Part shown: positions 1 to 7,659 of the stretch, in pieces | How the letters are laid out: each line of letters starts with the position of its first letter | Position numbering within the stretch: position 1 is the first letter of the stretch | Assembly (NCBI RefSeq): GCF_009455635.1 | Contig: NZ_QPER01000002.1 | Span: 1,054,001 to 1,118,000, forward strand | Source of the DNA: Paraburkholderia agricolaris | GTDB taxonomy: Bacteria; Pseudomonadota; Gammaproteobacteria; Burkholderiales; Burkholderiaceae | DNA: 64,000 nt | Direction of reading: 5' to 3' | Position numbers and translations under genes: made by a program | Notes under the pieces: model-generated | The model's input: only the letters and a program-made list of their open reading frames with translations | Databases searched by the model: none | What the model was told of the DNA's origin: nothing

Positions 1-273
1 GTGATTCCGAAGGACGCACCGCATCCCGAAGCCGCCATGAAGTGGATCAACTATATCGAAGACCCGAAGGTCAATGCGGCGATCACCAACGAAGTGTTCT
101 ATCCGAGCGCGAACCGTGCCGCCAGGCCGCTGGTCAACCCGGTCGTGTCGCAGGACCCGAGCGTTTATCCCCCCGATGACGTGCTGAGCAAGATGACCCT
201 GATGAGGCCGTTGCCAATTGACATTGTCCGGCTGGAAAACCGCCTTTGGGCGCAACTCAAGGCGGGGCGCTGA
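1..273 (+). CDS. Polyamine ABC transporter substrate-binding protein, C-terminal fragment
   Basis: Only the last 90 residues are in the window; the reading frame enters from the left, so the GTG at base 1 is not a true start. The segment aligns by eye with the C-terminus of the complete PotF-like protein at 5169-6284: both have a HP-(E/D)-x-A stretch followed by an INYI motif, an ANxA run, an IYP/VYP motif and a final R-(L/I)-W-x-x-LKA ending. Family knowledge: PotD/PotF proteins are periplasmic receptors for putrescine or spermidine and deliver to an inner-membrane permease. No permease or ATPase gene is visible nearby, but they could lie to the left. It sits with agmatine-degradation genes, which supports a polyamine ligand. 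The exact ligand is unknown. Confidence 0.85.
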   Translation: MIPKDAPHPEAAMKWINYIEDPKVNAAITNEVFYPSANRAARPLVNPVVSQDPSVYPPDDVLSKMTLMRPLPIDIVRLENRLWAQLKAGR

Positions 274-532
274 TGGCGTCGAATAGCGTGGTTTCAGTGG
301 CCGCCGGCTGTCGATCGCCGATTGCCGATCACCACGCGGCCTGAAGCCGCCGCGACGCTAGCCCGCTTGCGCCGCTAACGCGCGGCCAACTTTTCCCTGA
401 ACGCTGCATGTCTTGTGAGCCGCTTCGCGCGCCTCGCGTGGGAACGCTCGTGGGTGCGTCCCGTGCGAGGCAGGCTCGCGAGGCCTGAGCATGGACAGAT
501 TAATCGCAATACAACAAACGAGGAGACTTCGT
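274..532. other. Intergenic leader of the DUF3138-like gene with a hairpin
   Basis: No gene is supported here. The leader holds an interrupted inverted repeat: CCTCGC-gt-GGGA (432-443) pairs with TCCC-gt-GCGAGG (459-470). It ends about 60 bases before the downstream start and has no T-run, so it is not an obvious terminator. An AGGAG ribosome-binding site lies at 521-525. Confidence 0.4.
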
Positions 533-2101
533 GTGAGAAAGAAACTGATTGGTCTGCTGGTGGCGGGCTGTCTGCCCGGCGTCGCGCTGGCAGACACCAC
601 GACTGGGCAGATCCGGGCACTGCAGGCACAGCTCGACGCGCTGCAAAAGGAAGTGAGGCGATTGCAGACACAGTCCCCGGCAAAACCCGCAACTCAGTTG
701 GCAACGCAGTCGGCAGCCGCCGAGCCTGCGGCCTCACCGGTCGATGTTTCATCATCCGCTTATGGTAACGCGCGGGCGACGCTAACCAACGACGACGTCA
801 CGTCCATGAAGCAGCAGCTTGCCATTCAGCAGTTGAAGGTGAACTCGCTCGAAGACGCCGCGAATACGGGACCGATTGCCGGTCTCTCGGTCACGGGTTA
901 TATCGATCCGACCTACGTGTACAACCGCGCGCAAGGTAGTTCTTCGTTCCTGTTCGCGAACCATGAAAGCACCGGCGGCTACTTCAACAGCACGTTCGGC
1001 GATCTATACCTCGACATCAGGAAGACCTTCGGCGTCGGGCCAATGGCGCCGTCGGCCGAAATCACCCTGATGCCCAATCGCGGCAATGGCATCACATTGT
1101 TGCAGAACGAGCATGGCCAGATCGGCAACGACATTCTGAATACGGCGGTCGTCAGCGTGCCGCTGTCGGGCACGACGACCTTCGTCGCGGGACTGATGTC
1201 GAGCTTCGGCGGCTATGAAGTGCAGCAGTCGAATCAGATGCTCACGCTGACTCACAATCTGCTGTATGACTTCTCCGATCCGGGCAGCTATATCGGTCTC
1301 GGCGCGAACTACTCGAAGGGAGATTGGGCCTGGAAGTTCCTGCTCGGCAATGAACAGTACCGGACCAATGGCGCCATCACGCAGACCGGCACGAATGCGC
1401 TGGGCGATCCGGTCACGACCAGCAACAAGGTACCGACCTTCACAGCGCGCACGGACTATACGTGGTCCAGCGCGCTCGATATCGGGGCGTCGTTCAACAT
1501 TGGCCGGCAAACCTTGCCGAGCGCTATCAACCCGACGACGGGTGCTGTGAGTTACGGCGTGGGCGGCCAGGCGCCCAGCGGTTTCGGCATGTTTTTCTTC
1601 TCGGAAGCCGACCTGACCTACCTGCTCGCCGATGTCCAGTACAACGTCGAACTCGACTATGGCCAGCAGCAGAACGCCGCGTTCAACGGCGGCCAGGCGC
1701 AATGGTATGGCGTCTCGCTGCTCGCGCATCGCAAGTTCAGCGTGCCGGGCATCGGCCGGATGGGCGCGACGCTGCGCTACGACTTCCTCGCCGACAGCAA
1801 GAATGGCGGTGGTGGCGGTGGCATTGCGCTGAATGGCCAGGGCCGCGATCCATACAATGGCTTCGGCATCAGCGCGGACTGCTTCGCCAATGCGCAGGCA
1901 AGCGGTGGTTCGGGCCTGCAGTGCAAGGGTTCGAATCGTCAGGACGTCGCGCTCGATCTGCTGTTTTTTCCGACCGCACAGATTACGGTGAAGGTCGAGT
2001 ACCGGCACGACTGGGCCAATAACAAGGTGTTCCTACGCAACGACGGTTCTTATAGCAGTACCAACGATCTGCTCGCCACGCAGTTCATTTATTCGTTCTA
2101 G
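533..2101 (+). CDS. DUF3138-like outer-membrane beta-barrel protein
   Basis: I chose the GTG at 533 because AGGAG lies at 521-525 with a seven-base spacer and the protein then begins with a signal peptide (R-K-K, a hydrophobic core, cut after A-L-A near residue 20). An in-frame ATG at 491 would bury this signal. After the signal come a short coiled coil (about residues 24-45, heptads of L, Q and K) and a low-complexity Ala/Gln/Ser linker. A long stretch rich in Gly, Asn, Tyr and aromatic beta-strand patterns follows, ending in ...YSF. A C-terminal Phe is typical of proteins inserted by the BAM machinery. The N-terminal pattern recalls the DUF3138 family of Burkholderiales; that match is from memory. 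It is probably a porin-like channel or adhesin, and its position suggests uptake related to the polyamine genes. It is followed directly by a strong terminator. Confidence 0.7.
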   Translation: MRKKLIGLLVAGCLPGVALADTTTGQIRALQAQLDALQKEVRRLQTQSPAKPATQLATQSAAAEPAASPVDVSSSAYGNARATLTNDDVTSMKQQLAIQQLKVNSLEDAANTGPIAGLSVTGYIDPTYVYNRAQGSSSFLFANHESTGGYFNSTFGDLYLDIRKTFGVGPMAPSAEITLMPNRGNGITLLQNEHGQIGNDILNTAVVSVPLSGTTTFVAGLMSSFGGYEVQQSNQMLTLTHNLLYDFSDPGSYIGLGANYSKGDWAWKFLLGNEQYRTNGAITQTGTNALGDPVTTSNKVPTFTARTDYTWSSALDIGASFNIGRQTLPSAINPTTGAVSYGVGGQAPSGFGMFFFSEADLTYLLADVQYNVELDYGQQQNAAFNGGQAQWYGVSLLAHRKFSVPGIGRMGATLRYDFLADSKNGGGGGGIALNGQGRDPYNGFGISADCFANAQASGGSGLQCKGSNRQDVALDLLFFPTAQITVKVEYRHDWANNKVFLRNDGSYSSTNDLLATQFIYSF

Positions 2102-2109
2102 TACGGCAT

Positions 2110-2157
2110 GCCGTGACATCATCCACGCTCCCGCGTGGATGGCGTCACGGCTTTTTT
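2110..2157 (+). terminator. Rho-independent terminator of the DUF3138-like gene
   Basis: GCCGTGAC (2110-2117) pairs with GTCACGGC (2144-2151), with an inner ATCCACG/CGTGGAT stem, and is followed by TTTTTT. The stop codon of the convergent LysR gene lies inside the right arm. Confidence 0.9.
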
Positions 2158-3047
2158 GAGGCCTCGGCTTCTTTACCCTGTGCGAGCAGCCATTCGAACA
2201 TCTGCTCGACAATGGGTGAGCGCGACGGCCCGGCCACACGCGAGAGCCACCACGTCAGACCCGGCAAACGCGGGTAGTCGGCGAGGATGGTCAAGACGCC
2301 CTGATCGATGCTGCCTTGCGCCACCAGCCGGGACAGGCAGGCAATGCCTCGCCCACGCAACACCGCGTCCAGCACCAGGCGCTGATCGTCATAGATCGCG
2401 CTCATGCGATAGGCCGACAGTTGCCCGCGGAAAATCGGCCCGGTGCTCTCGCTGGTCAGGTTCTCTTCCAGGCAGATTAGGCCTGTATGCAAATGATGTT
2501 TGGTGCGCGGCACGCGCTCGAGCTTAGCCGCCAGTTCCGTTGCGCACACGGTCACCCATTCGTCCTGCAGAAACGGTATTTCCGCCAGGCCGGCCTGTTG
2601 CATCGGCCGCGCGCCGATTGTCATATCGACGTCGATCTCATCGACATAGCGCGCGCTTTCGTCGGTGGAGAGCAGCGGGCATAGATCGGGGAGCACCTGC
2701 TGCAACTGGTCGAGGCGCGGCTGCAGCCAGCCGTGCAGCAAGGGCGCGGGACACACCAGCACGACCAGCCCGGGGTCGAGATAGGTGGCGATGCGCCCGA
2801 GCCCGCTGCGCAGCGTTTCCATCGAGCGCTGCACGCTTCGCTGCAGCACCTCGCCGGCGACCGTCAATTCCACGCCGCGGCCGATTCTGCGGAACAGCGG
2901 TTGTCCAAGTTGCTCCTCGAGTTGCTGGATCTGGTGGCTGATAGCGGATTGCGACAGGTGCAGTTCGTCGGCCGCGCGGGAGAAATTGCCCAGTCGCGCG
3001 GCGGCTTCGAAGCCCATCAGCAACTTCAGGGAGGGGACACGTTGCAT
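2145..3047 (-). CDS. LysR-family (GcvA-like) transcriptional regulator
   Basis: A 300-residue LysR protein. The winged-helix DNA-binding domain occupies about residues 5-65, with the recognition-helix stretch AADELHLSQSAISHQI. The remainder fits the LysR effector-binding fold. I placed the start at the ATG at 3047 because GcvA-like relatives begin a few residues before the conserved FEAAAR motif. A TTG at 3080 would add 11 residues, and neither site has a strong ribosome-binding site. The gene is divergent from aguA with only about 100 bases between them, the usual arrangement for a LysR activator of the neighbouring catabolic operon. Family knowledge suggests it responds to a pathway intermediate such as agmatine or N-carbamoylputrescine; that ligand is inference. 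Confidence 0.9.
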   Translation of the reverse strand: MQRVPSLKLLMGFEAAARLGNFSRAADELHLSQSAISHQIQQLEEQLGQPLFRRIGRGVELTVAGEVLQRSVQRSMETLRSGLGRIATYLDPGLVVLVCPAPLLHGWLQPRLDQLQQVLPDLCPLLSTDESARYVDEIDVDMTIGARPMQQAGLAEIPFLQDEWVTVCATELAAKLERVPRTKHHLHTGLICLEENLTSESTGPIFRGQLSAYRMSAIYDDQRLVLDAVLRGRGIACLSRLVAQGSIDQGVLTILADYPRLPGLTWWLSRVAGPSRSPIVEQMFEWLLAQGKEAEASKKP

Positions 3048-3149
3048 GGAGGTATGAGAAAAGTTGATTGATTTGGCCAATAAACATCATTTTTCATCAA
3101 GTGTAACCCGTATCACAATGGCTCACCACCTAACGACGGAGATAGAGGA
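3048..3149. promoter_or_regulatory. Divergent LysR / aguA control region
   Basis: About 100 AT-rich bases separate the two divergent starts, so both promoters and the LysR sites must lie here. A GAGG element at 3144-3147 lies only two bases from the aguA ATG. I could not point to one convincing T-N11-A site. Confidence 0.5.
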
Positions 3150-4214
3150 ATGAGTCGCTTTGACGCTCGCCAATACGGCTACCGGATGCCTGCTGAATGG
3201 GAAAAGATGGACACCACCTGGTTGGGATGGCCGATTCTGGAGGGCCGCGAAGAGCTGTGGGGAGACCACTATCTGCGGGTCTGCCGGGAGTTTGCACTGG
3301 TCGCGCAGACCGTTGCCCGCTACCAGCGTTGCGTGGTGAGCGCCCATCACAGCCAGGCGGATGCCGCACGCGAGTTGCTCGGCCGTGGCGTCGAGGTGCT
3401 GGGCGTTGCCGCGGAAGATAACTGGCTGCGCGACTGCGGGCCGATTTTTCTGGTGGGCGAGCGTGGCCGCTTGGGCGCCGCCGCGTTTCGCTTCAATTGC
3501 TGGGGTGAGAAATACCAGCCTTACGACGGTTGCCAGCAAGTGGGGCAGGATATCGCCCGCGCGGCCGGGGCGCAGATTTTCAACTCGCACATGGTGCTGG
3601 AAGGCGGCGCCTTTTACGTGGACGGGCGGGGTACGCTGATCACCACGGAAAGCTGCCTGTTGCATCCGAACCGCAATCCGCACATGAACCGTGCTGAAAT
3701 CGAGACCGAACTCAGGCGCATGCTGGGGGTGGAGAAGATTATCTGGTTGCCTGGCAATCCCGACGAAGTGGAGACCAATGGGCATGTGGACGGTATTGCG
3801 TCGTTCATTGCGCCCGGAAAGATGCTGTGCCAGAGCGCGAGTCCGGTGCAGGGCGATTACTTTCATGTGATGCGCGAGAATCGCCGGGCACTGGAGTTGG
3901 CCACCGATGCTGCCGGGCGCCGCTTCGAACTGATCGATCTGCCCTCGCCGATTGTCAGCGAACGCTACGGCTCCGAGCGCTACTGCGATTGCTACGCGAA
4001 CTACATTCTGGTCAACGGCGCGGTGATTTCGACCGCATTTGGCGTGGAGCAGGACCAGGCCGCACGCGAGGTCTTCGCGCAGGCGTTTCCGGAGCGGCGC
4101 GTGGAGTTGCTGCCGATTCCCACCTTGTCGATCGGCGGCGGCAGCATTCATTGTTCGACGCAGCAGCAGCCGGCTGTTACCCCTAACGTCACCACCGGCG
4201 TCATCGCTAACTGA
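3150..4214 (+). CDS. aguA: Agmatine deiminase (cytoplasmic)
   Basis: This enzyme hydrolyses agmatine to N-carbamoylputrescine and ammonia in the arginine-decarboxylase route to putrescine. The 354-residue length is normal for the family. Key motifs of the guanidine-modifying fold are all present: W-L-R-D-C-G-P near residue 93, an LEGGAF motif near 150, the catalytic His in NGHVDG near 213, and the nucleophile Cys335 in GGGSIHCSTQQQP close to the C-terminus. There is no signal peptide, so it should act in the cytoplasm. aguB follows after 32 bases, making the two-step pathway complete. Expression is probably controlled by the divergent LysR gene. It is one of three family members in 6 kb and the only one without an export signal. 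Confidence 0.95.
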   Translation: MSRFDARQYGYRMPAEWEKMDTTWLGWPILEGREELWGDHYLRVCREFALVAQTVARYQRCVVSAHHSQADAARELLGRGVEVLGVAAEDNWLRDCGPIFLVGERGRLGAAAFRFNCWGEKYQPYDGCQQVGQDIARAAGAQIFNSHMVLEGGAFYVDGRGTLITTESCLLHPNRNPHMNRAEIETELRRMLGVEKIIWLPGNPDEVETNGHVDGIASFIAPGKMLCQSASPVQGDYFHVMRENRRALELATDAAGRRFELIDLPSPIVSERYGSERYCDCYANYILVNGAVISTAFGVEQDQAAREVFAQAFPERRVELLPIPTLSIGGGSIHCSTQQQPAVTPNVTTGVIAN

Positions 4215-4246
4215 TCCAGAACGGATCCGATCGAAGGAACCTTCAC

Positions 4247-5161
4247 ATGTCGTCGCGAAACATCACCGTAGCGTCGGTGCAAATGGCATCCGGCAGCTGG
4301 ACCTTTGAAGACAATATGGCCATCGCGGAACGCTTGATCCGTGAGGCCGCAAAGCAGGGTGCCAACCTTGTGTTGTGCCCCGAGCTTTTCATGATGCCGT
4401 ACTTCTGTCTGGATCAGAACGTGAGGCATCTGGAACTGGCCGAACCGTTCGCGGGCAATCCGCGGATTGCCCGTTTCGCGAAACTTGCCGGCGAACTGGG
4501 TATTGTGTTGCCCATCGGATTTTTCGAGCGGGCCGGTAATGCCGCCTACAACTCGGTTGCCGTAGCCGATGCCGACGGCACCGTGCTCGGCGTGTATCGC
4601 AAGACGCATATTCCGGACGGCCCGGGTTATACGGAGAAATTCTATTTCACGCCGGGCGATACCGGCTTCAAGGTGTGGGACACCCGCTTCGGCAGGATCG
4701 GCATCGGCATCTGCTGGGATCAGTGGTATCCCGAGACGGCCCGCAGTCTTGCGTTGATGGGCGCGGAAATCCTGTGCTTTCCGACCATCATCGGGTCTGA
4801 GCCGTTCAGCGGCGATTTCGACTCGGCGGGCCACTGGCAACGCACGATGCAAGGCCACGCGGCGGCCAATATGGTGCCGGTGGTGGCGGCTAACCGGATT
4901 GGCCGTGAAGTCGGCTTCGGCAACGGTAATCCGCAGCAGCAAGGGCTCGCCGGCGTGTTCTACGGGTCCAGTTTCATTGCGGATCACACGGGCGAAAAAC
5001 TCGCTGAGGCCAATCGCACGGACGAAACCATTCTTCTGCACACGTTCGATCTGAACGCTATTCGGGAAGACCGGCAGTCCTGGGGATTTTTCCGCGATCG
5101 CCGCCCGGAAATGTATCGTACGCTGCTGACCAGCGACGGCGTTTCTTCATGCTACCGCTAG
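4247..5161 (+). CDS. aguB: N-carbamoylputrescine amidase
   Basis: A 304-residue carbon-nitrogen hydrolase that converts N-carbamoylputrescine to putrescine, carbon dioxide and ammonia. The nitrilase-superfamily triad is visible: Glu46 in CPELF, Lys119 in YRKTHIPDG, and Cys156 in GICWDQW. The length and the DGPGYTEKFYF motif after the lysine match the AguB branch rather than general nitrilases. It lies 32 bases downstream of aguA and seven bases upstream of the polyamine-binding-protein gene, so the three are very likely one transcript. There is no signal peptide, so it is cytoplasmic. N-carbamoylputrescine made outside the cytoplasm by the exported paralogues would have to be imported before AguB could use it. 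Confidence 0.95.
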   Translation: MSSRNITVASVQMASGSWTFEDNMAIAERLIREAAKQGANLVLCPELFMMPYFCLDQNVRHLELAEPFAGNPRIARFAKLAGELGIVLPIGFFERAGNAAYNSVAVADADGTVLGVYRKTHIPDGPGYTEKFYFTPGDTGFKVWDTRFGRIGIGICWDQWYPETARSLALMGAEILCFPTIIGSEPFSGDFDSAGHWQRTMQGHAAANMVPVVAANRIGREVGFGNGNPQQQGLAGVFYGSSFIADHTGEKLAEANRTDETILLHTFDLNAIREDRQSWGFFRDRRPEMYRTLLTSDGVSSCYR

Positions 5162-5168
5162 GGAATAC

Positions 5169-6284
5169 GTGATGAAAAAGCACTGGCTGCCGGCATTGGC
5201 CGGTCTCGGATTCTGTCTGTGCCTGCTTGCGGGGCAGTCCCATGCCGAAGAAGAGAAAGTACTGAACCTGTACAACTGGAGCGACTATTTCGCCCCCGAC
5301 ACCTTGTCAGCGTTCCAGAAGGAAACCGGCATCAAGGTACGCTATGACGCTTACGACAGCGATGAGACACTGCAGTCCAAGCTGATGACGGGCGACAGTG
5401 GCTACGACCTGGTATGGCCGACCAATGATTTCATGGCGAAGCAGATCCAGGCCGGCGCATTTCTCAAGCTCGACAAGAGCAAGTTGCCGAATCTCAAGTA
5501 TCTCGACCCCGCGCTGCTGAAATTAATGGCGCAGTCCGATCCCGGCAATCAGTACGGCGTTCCCTACATGTGGGGAACGGTGGGCGTGGGGTACGACCGT
5601 GCCAAGGTCAGCGCGATCCTCGGTAAGGATATGCCCGTCGACAGCATGGACCTGGTGTTCAATCCGGCGATCGCGTCGCGCATTGCCGCGCGCTGCGGTA
5701 TCGGCTTGCAGGACTCCGCGAGTACAGTGCTGCCACTGGCGCTGCGCTATGTCGGCCGTGATCCGGTGAACCCGAGCGCGCAAGACTATGCTGTCGCGCA
5801 GACCATGCTGCTGAAAGTGCGGCCTTATATTCATCTGTTCGTCAACTCGGCCAACGCCAACGAATTGATCGACGGCGAACTGTGCGTCATGGTGGGCTAC
5901 TCCGGCGCAATCAACCTGGCCTCGCAAAAGGCGCGGGAGCTGGACCGCAAGCGTGACATCGTCTACGACATTCCGAGCGTTGGCAGCCTGATGTGGTTCG
6001 ACGGCATGGTCATTCCGAAGACCGCGAAGCATCCGGACAACGCGCATGCGTTCATCAATTACATCTTGCGGCCGGATGTCGTGGCGAAGATCTCCAATGC
6101 CACGCGATACGCTAATGCCAATCTGGCCGCAGTGAAGCTGATGGACCCGGCGCTGGTCAATAATCCGAACATCTATCCGAATGAGCAAAAGAAGCGCACG
6201 TTGTTTACACCGGTGGTCGAAGCGCCCGCCACCGCGCGTCTGGAAGGCCGGATCTGGCTTGGGCTCAAGGCGAGTAAGCCCTGA
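5169..6284 (+). CDS. PotF-like polyamine-binding protein (periplasmic)
   Basis: A 371-residue substrate-binding protein. A signal peptide spans about residues 1-26 (M-M-K-K, a hydrophobic core, then SHA before EEEK). The mature start LNLYNWSDYFAPDT is the hallmark of the PotD/PotF polyamine receptors, and the later YMWGTVGVGYD and LMWFDGMVIPK motifs fit the same family. It would bind putrescine, spermidine or a relative in the periplasm. The gene is seven bases after aguB and 48 before the exported deiminase. No permease or ATPase is next to it, so it either serves a transporter encoded elsewhere or has a sensing role. Its position between a cytoplasmic and a periplasmic agmatine enzyme suggests its ligand could be agmatine or N-carbamoylputrescine; that is inference. 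Confidence 0.9.
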   Translation: MMKKHWLPALAGLGFCLCLLAGQSHAEEEKVLNLYNWSDYFAPDTLSAFQKETGIKVRYDAYDSDETLQSKLMTGDSGYDLVWPTNDFMAKQIQAGAFLKLDKSKLPNLKYLDPALLKLMAQSDPGNQYGVPYMWGTVGVGYDRAKVSAILGKDMPVDSMDLVFNPAIASRIAARCGIGLQDSASTVLPLALRYVGRDPVNPSAQDYAVAQTMLLKVRPYIHLFVNSANANELIDGELCVMVGYSGAINLASQKARELDRKRDIVYDIPSVGSLMWFDGMVIPKTAKHPDNAHAFINYILRPDVVAKISNATRYANANLAAVKLMDPALVNNPNIYPNEQKKRTLFTPVVEAPATARLEGRIWLGLKASKP

Positions 6285-6332
6285 ATAGCAGGCTTCGCAG
6301 CCGGTTTTACCGATATGAATGAGGTGTTTTTT

Positions 6333-7442
6333 ATGACGACAAGACGTCATTTCCTGAAACGGGGGCTGTTGGCCTCCAGTGGCGCGCTGCTATCCGGCGC
6401 GCTCGGCAGCTGCTTCAGCACGATGGCGCTTGCGCAGAGTGCCAACTGGCGGATGCCGGACGAAGGCGATGCCCATGCCGCGACCTGGATGGCATTCGGC
6501 CCCAGCGAGGACATTTGGGGCGGAAAATTGCTCCCAGTAGCCAGAGAGAATCTGGCTGGCATTGCGAAGGCCATTGCGGCGCACGAGCCCGTGAAAATGC
6601 TGGTGCGGGAAGAGGACCACGACATCGCTGCCCGCCTGTGTGGCGCGGCGGTCGAACTCGTGACTCAACCCATCGACGATTTGTGGATGCGCGATACCGG
6701 GCCGGTGTTCGTTAAAGGACCTGCGGGCCAGCTTGGCGCCGTGGGCTTCAACTTCAATGGCTGGGGTAACAAGCAGGAGCATGAACACGATGCGGAAGTT
6801 GCGGCCTTCGTCGCGCGCCGGGCCGGGGCGAACCTGCTCGAAACGCGTCTGGTGCTGGAAGGCGGCGGTATTGAAGTCGACGGCGAAGGCACGGCCATCA
6901 TTACGCAGAGCTGCGTGCTGAACGCCAATCGCAATCCGGGTGTCAGCAAAGCGCAGTGCGAAGCGGAGCTGTCCCGCCTGCTCGGACTACGGAAAATCAT
7001 CTGGCTGCCAGGCATTGCCGGCAAGGACATTACCGACGGGCACACCGACTTCTACGCGCGCTTTACGAGCCCGGGCGTTGTGGTTGCCGGGCTCGATCCG
7101 GATCCGTCTTCCTACGATCACGCGGTGACGAAGCGCCATCTGGAGATCCTGCGCAAGTCCACCGACGCGAAGGGCCGCCCATTGAAGGTGGTGGTGCTGC
7201 AAGGTCCCACGACTGTGCGCCGGAAGTACGAGAACGACCAGTTCGCGGCCGGATACATCAATTTCTATTTGTGCAACCGCGCGGTGATCGCGCCGGAGTT
7301 CGGCGACAGCAAGGCAGATCGCAATACGCGCGATGTTCTTGTGGATCTGTTTCCCGGCCGGGACGTGATTCAATTGAATATCGACGGCATTGCTGCCGGC
7401 GGCGGTGGCATTCACTGCACGACCCAACAGCAGCCTGGCTAA
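6333..7442 (+). CDS. Tat-exported agmatine deiminase-family protein
   Basis: A 369-residue paralogue of AguA with a twin-arginine signal: TTRRHFLKRG at the N-terminus, then a hydrophobic stretch and an A-L-A cleavage region near residue 35. I use the ATG at 6333 because GAGGTG lies six bases upstream; the ATG at 6315 lacks such a site. The catalytic framework is intact: DDLWMRDTGP, LEGGGIEVDG, a TDGHTDF histidine motif and Cys362 in GGGGIHCTTQQQP. Family knowledge: agmatine deiminases are usually cytoplasmic, and exported relatives are generally annotated only as peptidyl-arginine-deiminase-family proteins. The substrate is therefore likely agmatine or another guanidino compound in the periplasm. 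The intact active site argues against a dead copy. The gene follows the binding-protein gene in the same direction. Confidence 0.88.
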   Translation: MTTRRHFLKRGLLASSGALLSGALGSCFSTMALAQSANWRMPDEGDAHAATWMAFGPSEDIWGGKLLPVARENLAGIAKAIAAHEPVKMLVREEDHDIAARLCGAAVELVTQPIDDLWMRDTGPVFVKGPAGQLGAVGFNFNGWGNKQEHEHDAEVAAFVARRAGANLLETRLVLEGGGIEVDGEGTAIITQSCVLNANRNPGVSKAQCEAELSRLLGLRKIIWLPGIAGKDITDGHTDFYARFTSPGVVVAGLDPDPSSYDHAVTKRHLEILRKSTDAKGRPLKVVVLQGPTTVRRKYENDQFAAGYINFYLCNRAVIAPEFGDSKADRNTRDVLVDLFPGRDVIQLNIDGIAAGGGGIHCTTQQQPG

Positions 7443-7659
7443 CTCCCTGTCGCGAGCCGCATCCACGATGCGGACTCGTGATTCCCCTAACGGTCGAGTC
7501 TTCCAGACTCGGCGCAATCCGGTTTTCCGATGCATTGAATCGACTGCGGAGCAACACCGCGGCGGGGAGATCGTTTGCCGACGTTTTGTGCGCTCGCAAA
7601 AATTCCGCCGGATTCCGGGCCACGAACCGGGGCCGGAAAACAGATGCAGTGACAGGTAA
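7443..7659. other. Gap with hairpins between the two exported deiminase genes
   Basis: A strong stem, CGAG-CCGCATC (7453-7463) with GATGCGG-a-CTCG (7467-7478) and a three-base loop, follows the first gene. A smaller GAGTC/GACTC hairpin lies just downstream. No T-run follows, so it may be an mRNA-stabilising structure or an attenuating element rather than a simple terminator. Confidence 0.4.
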
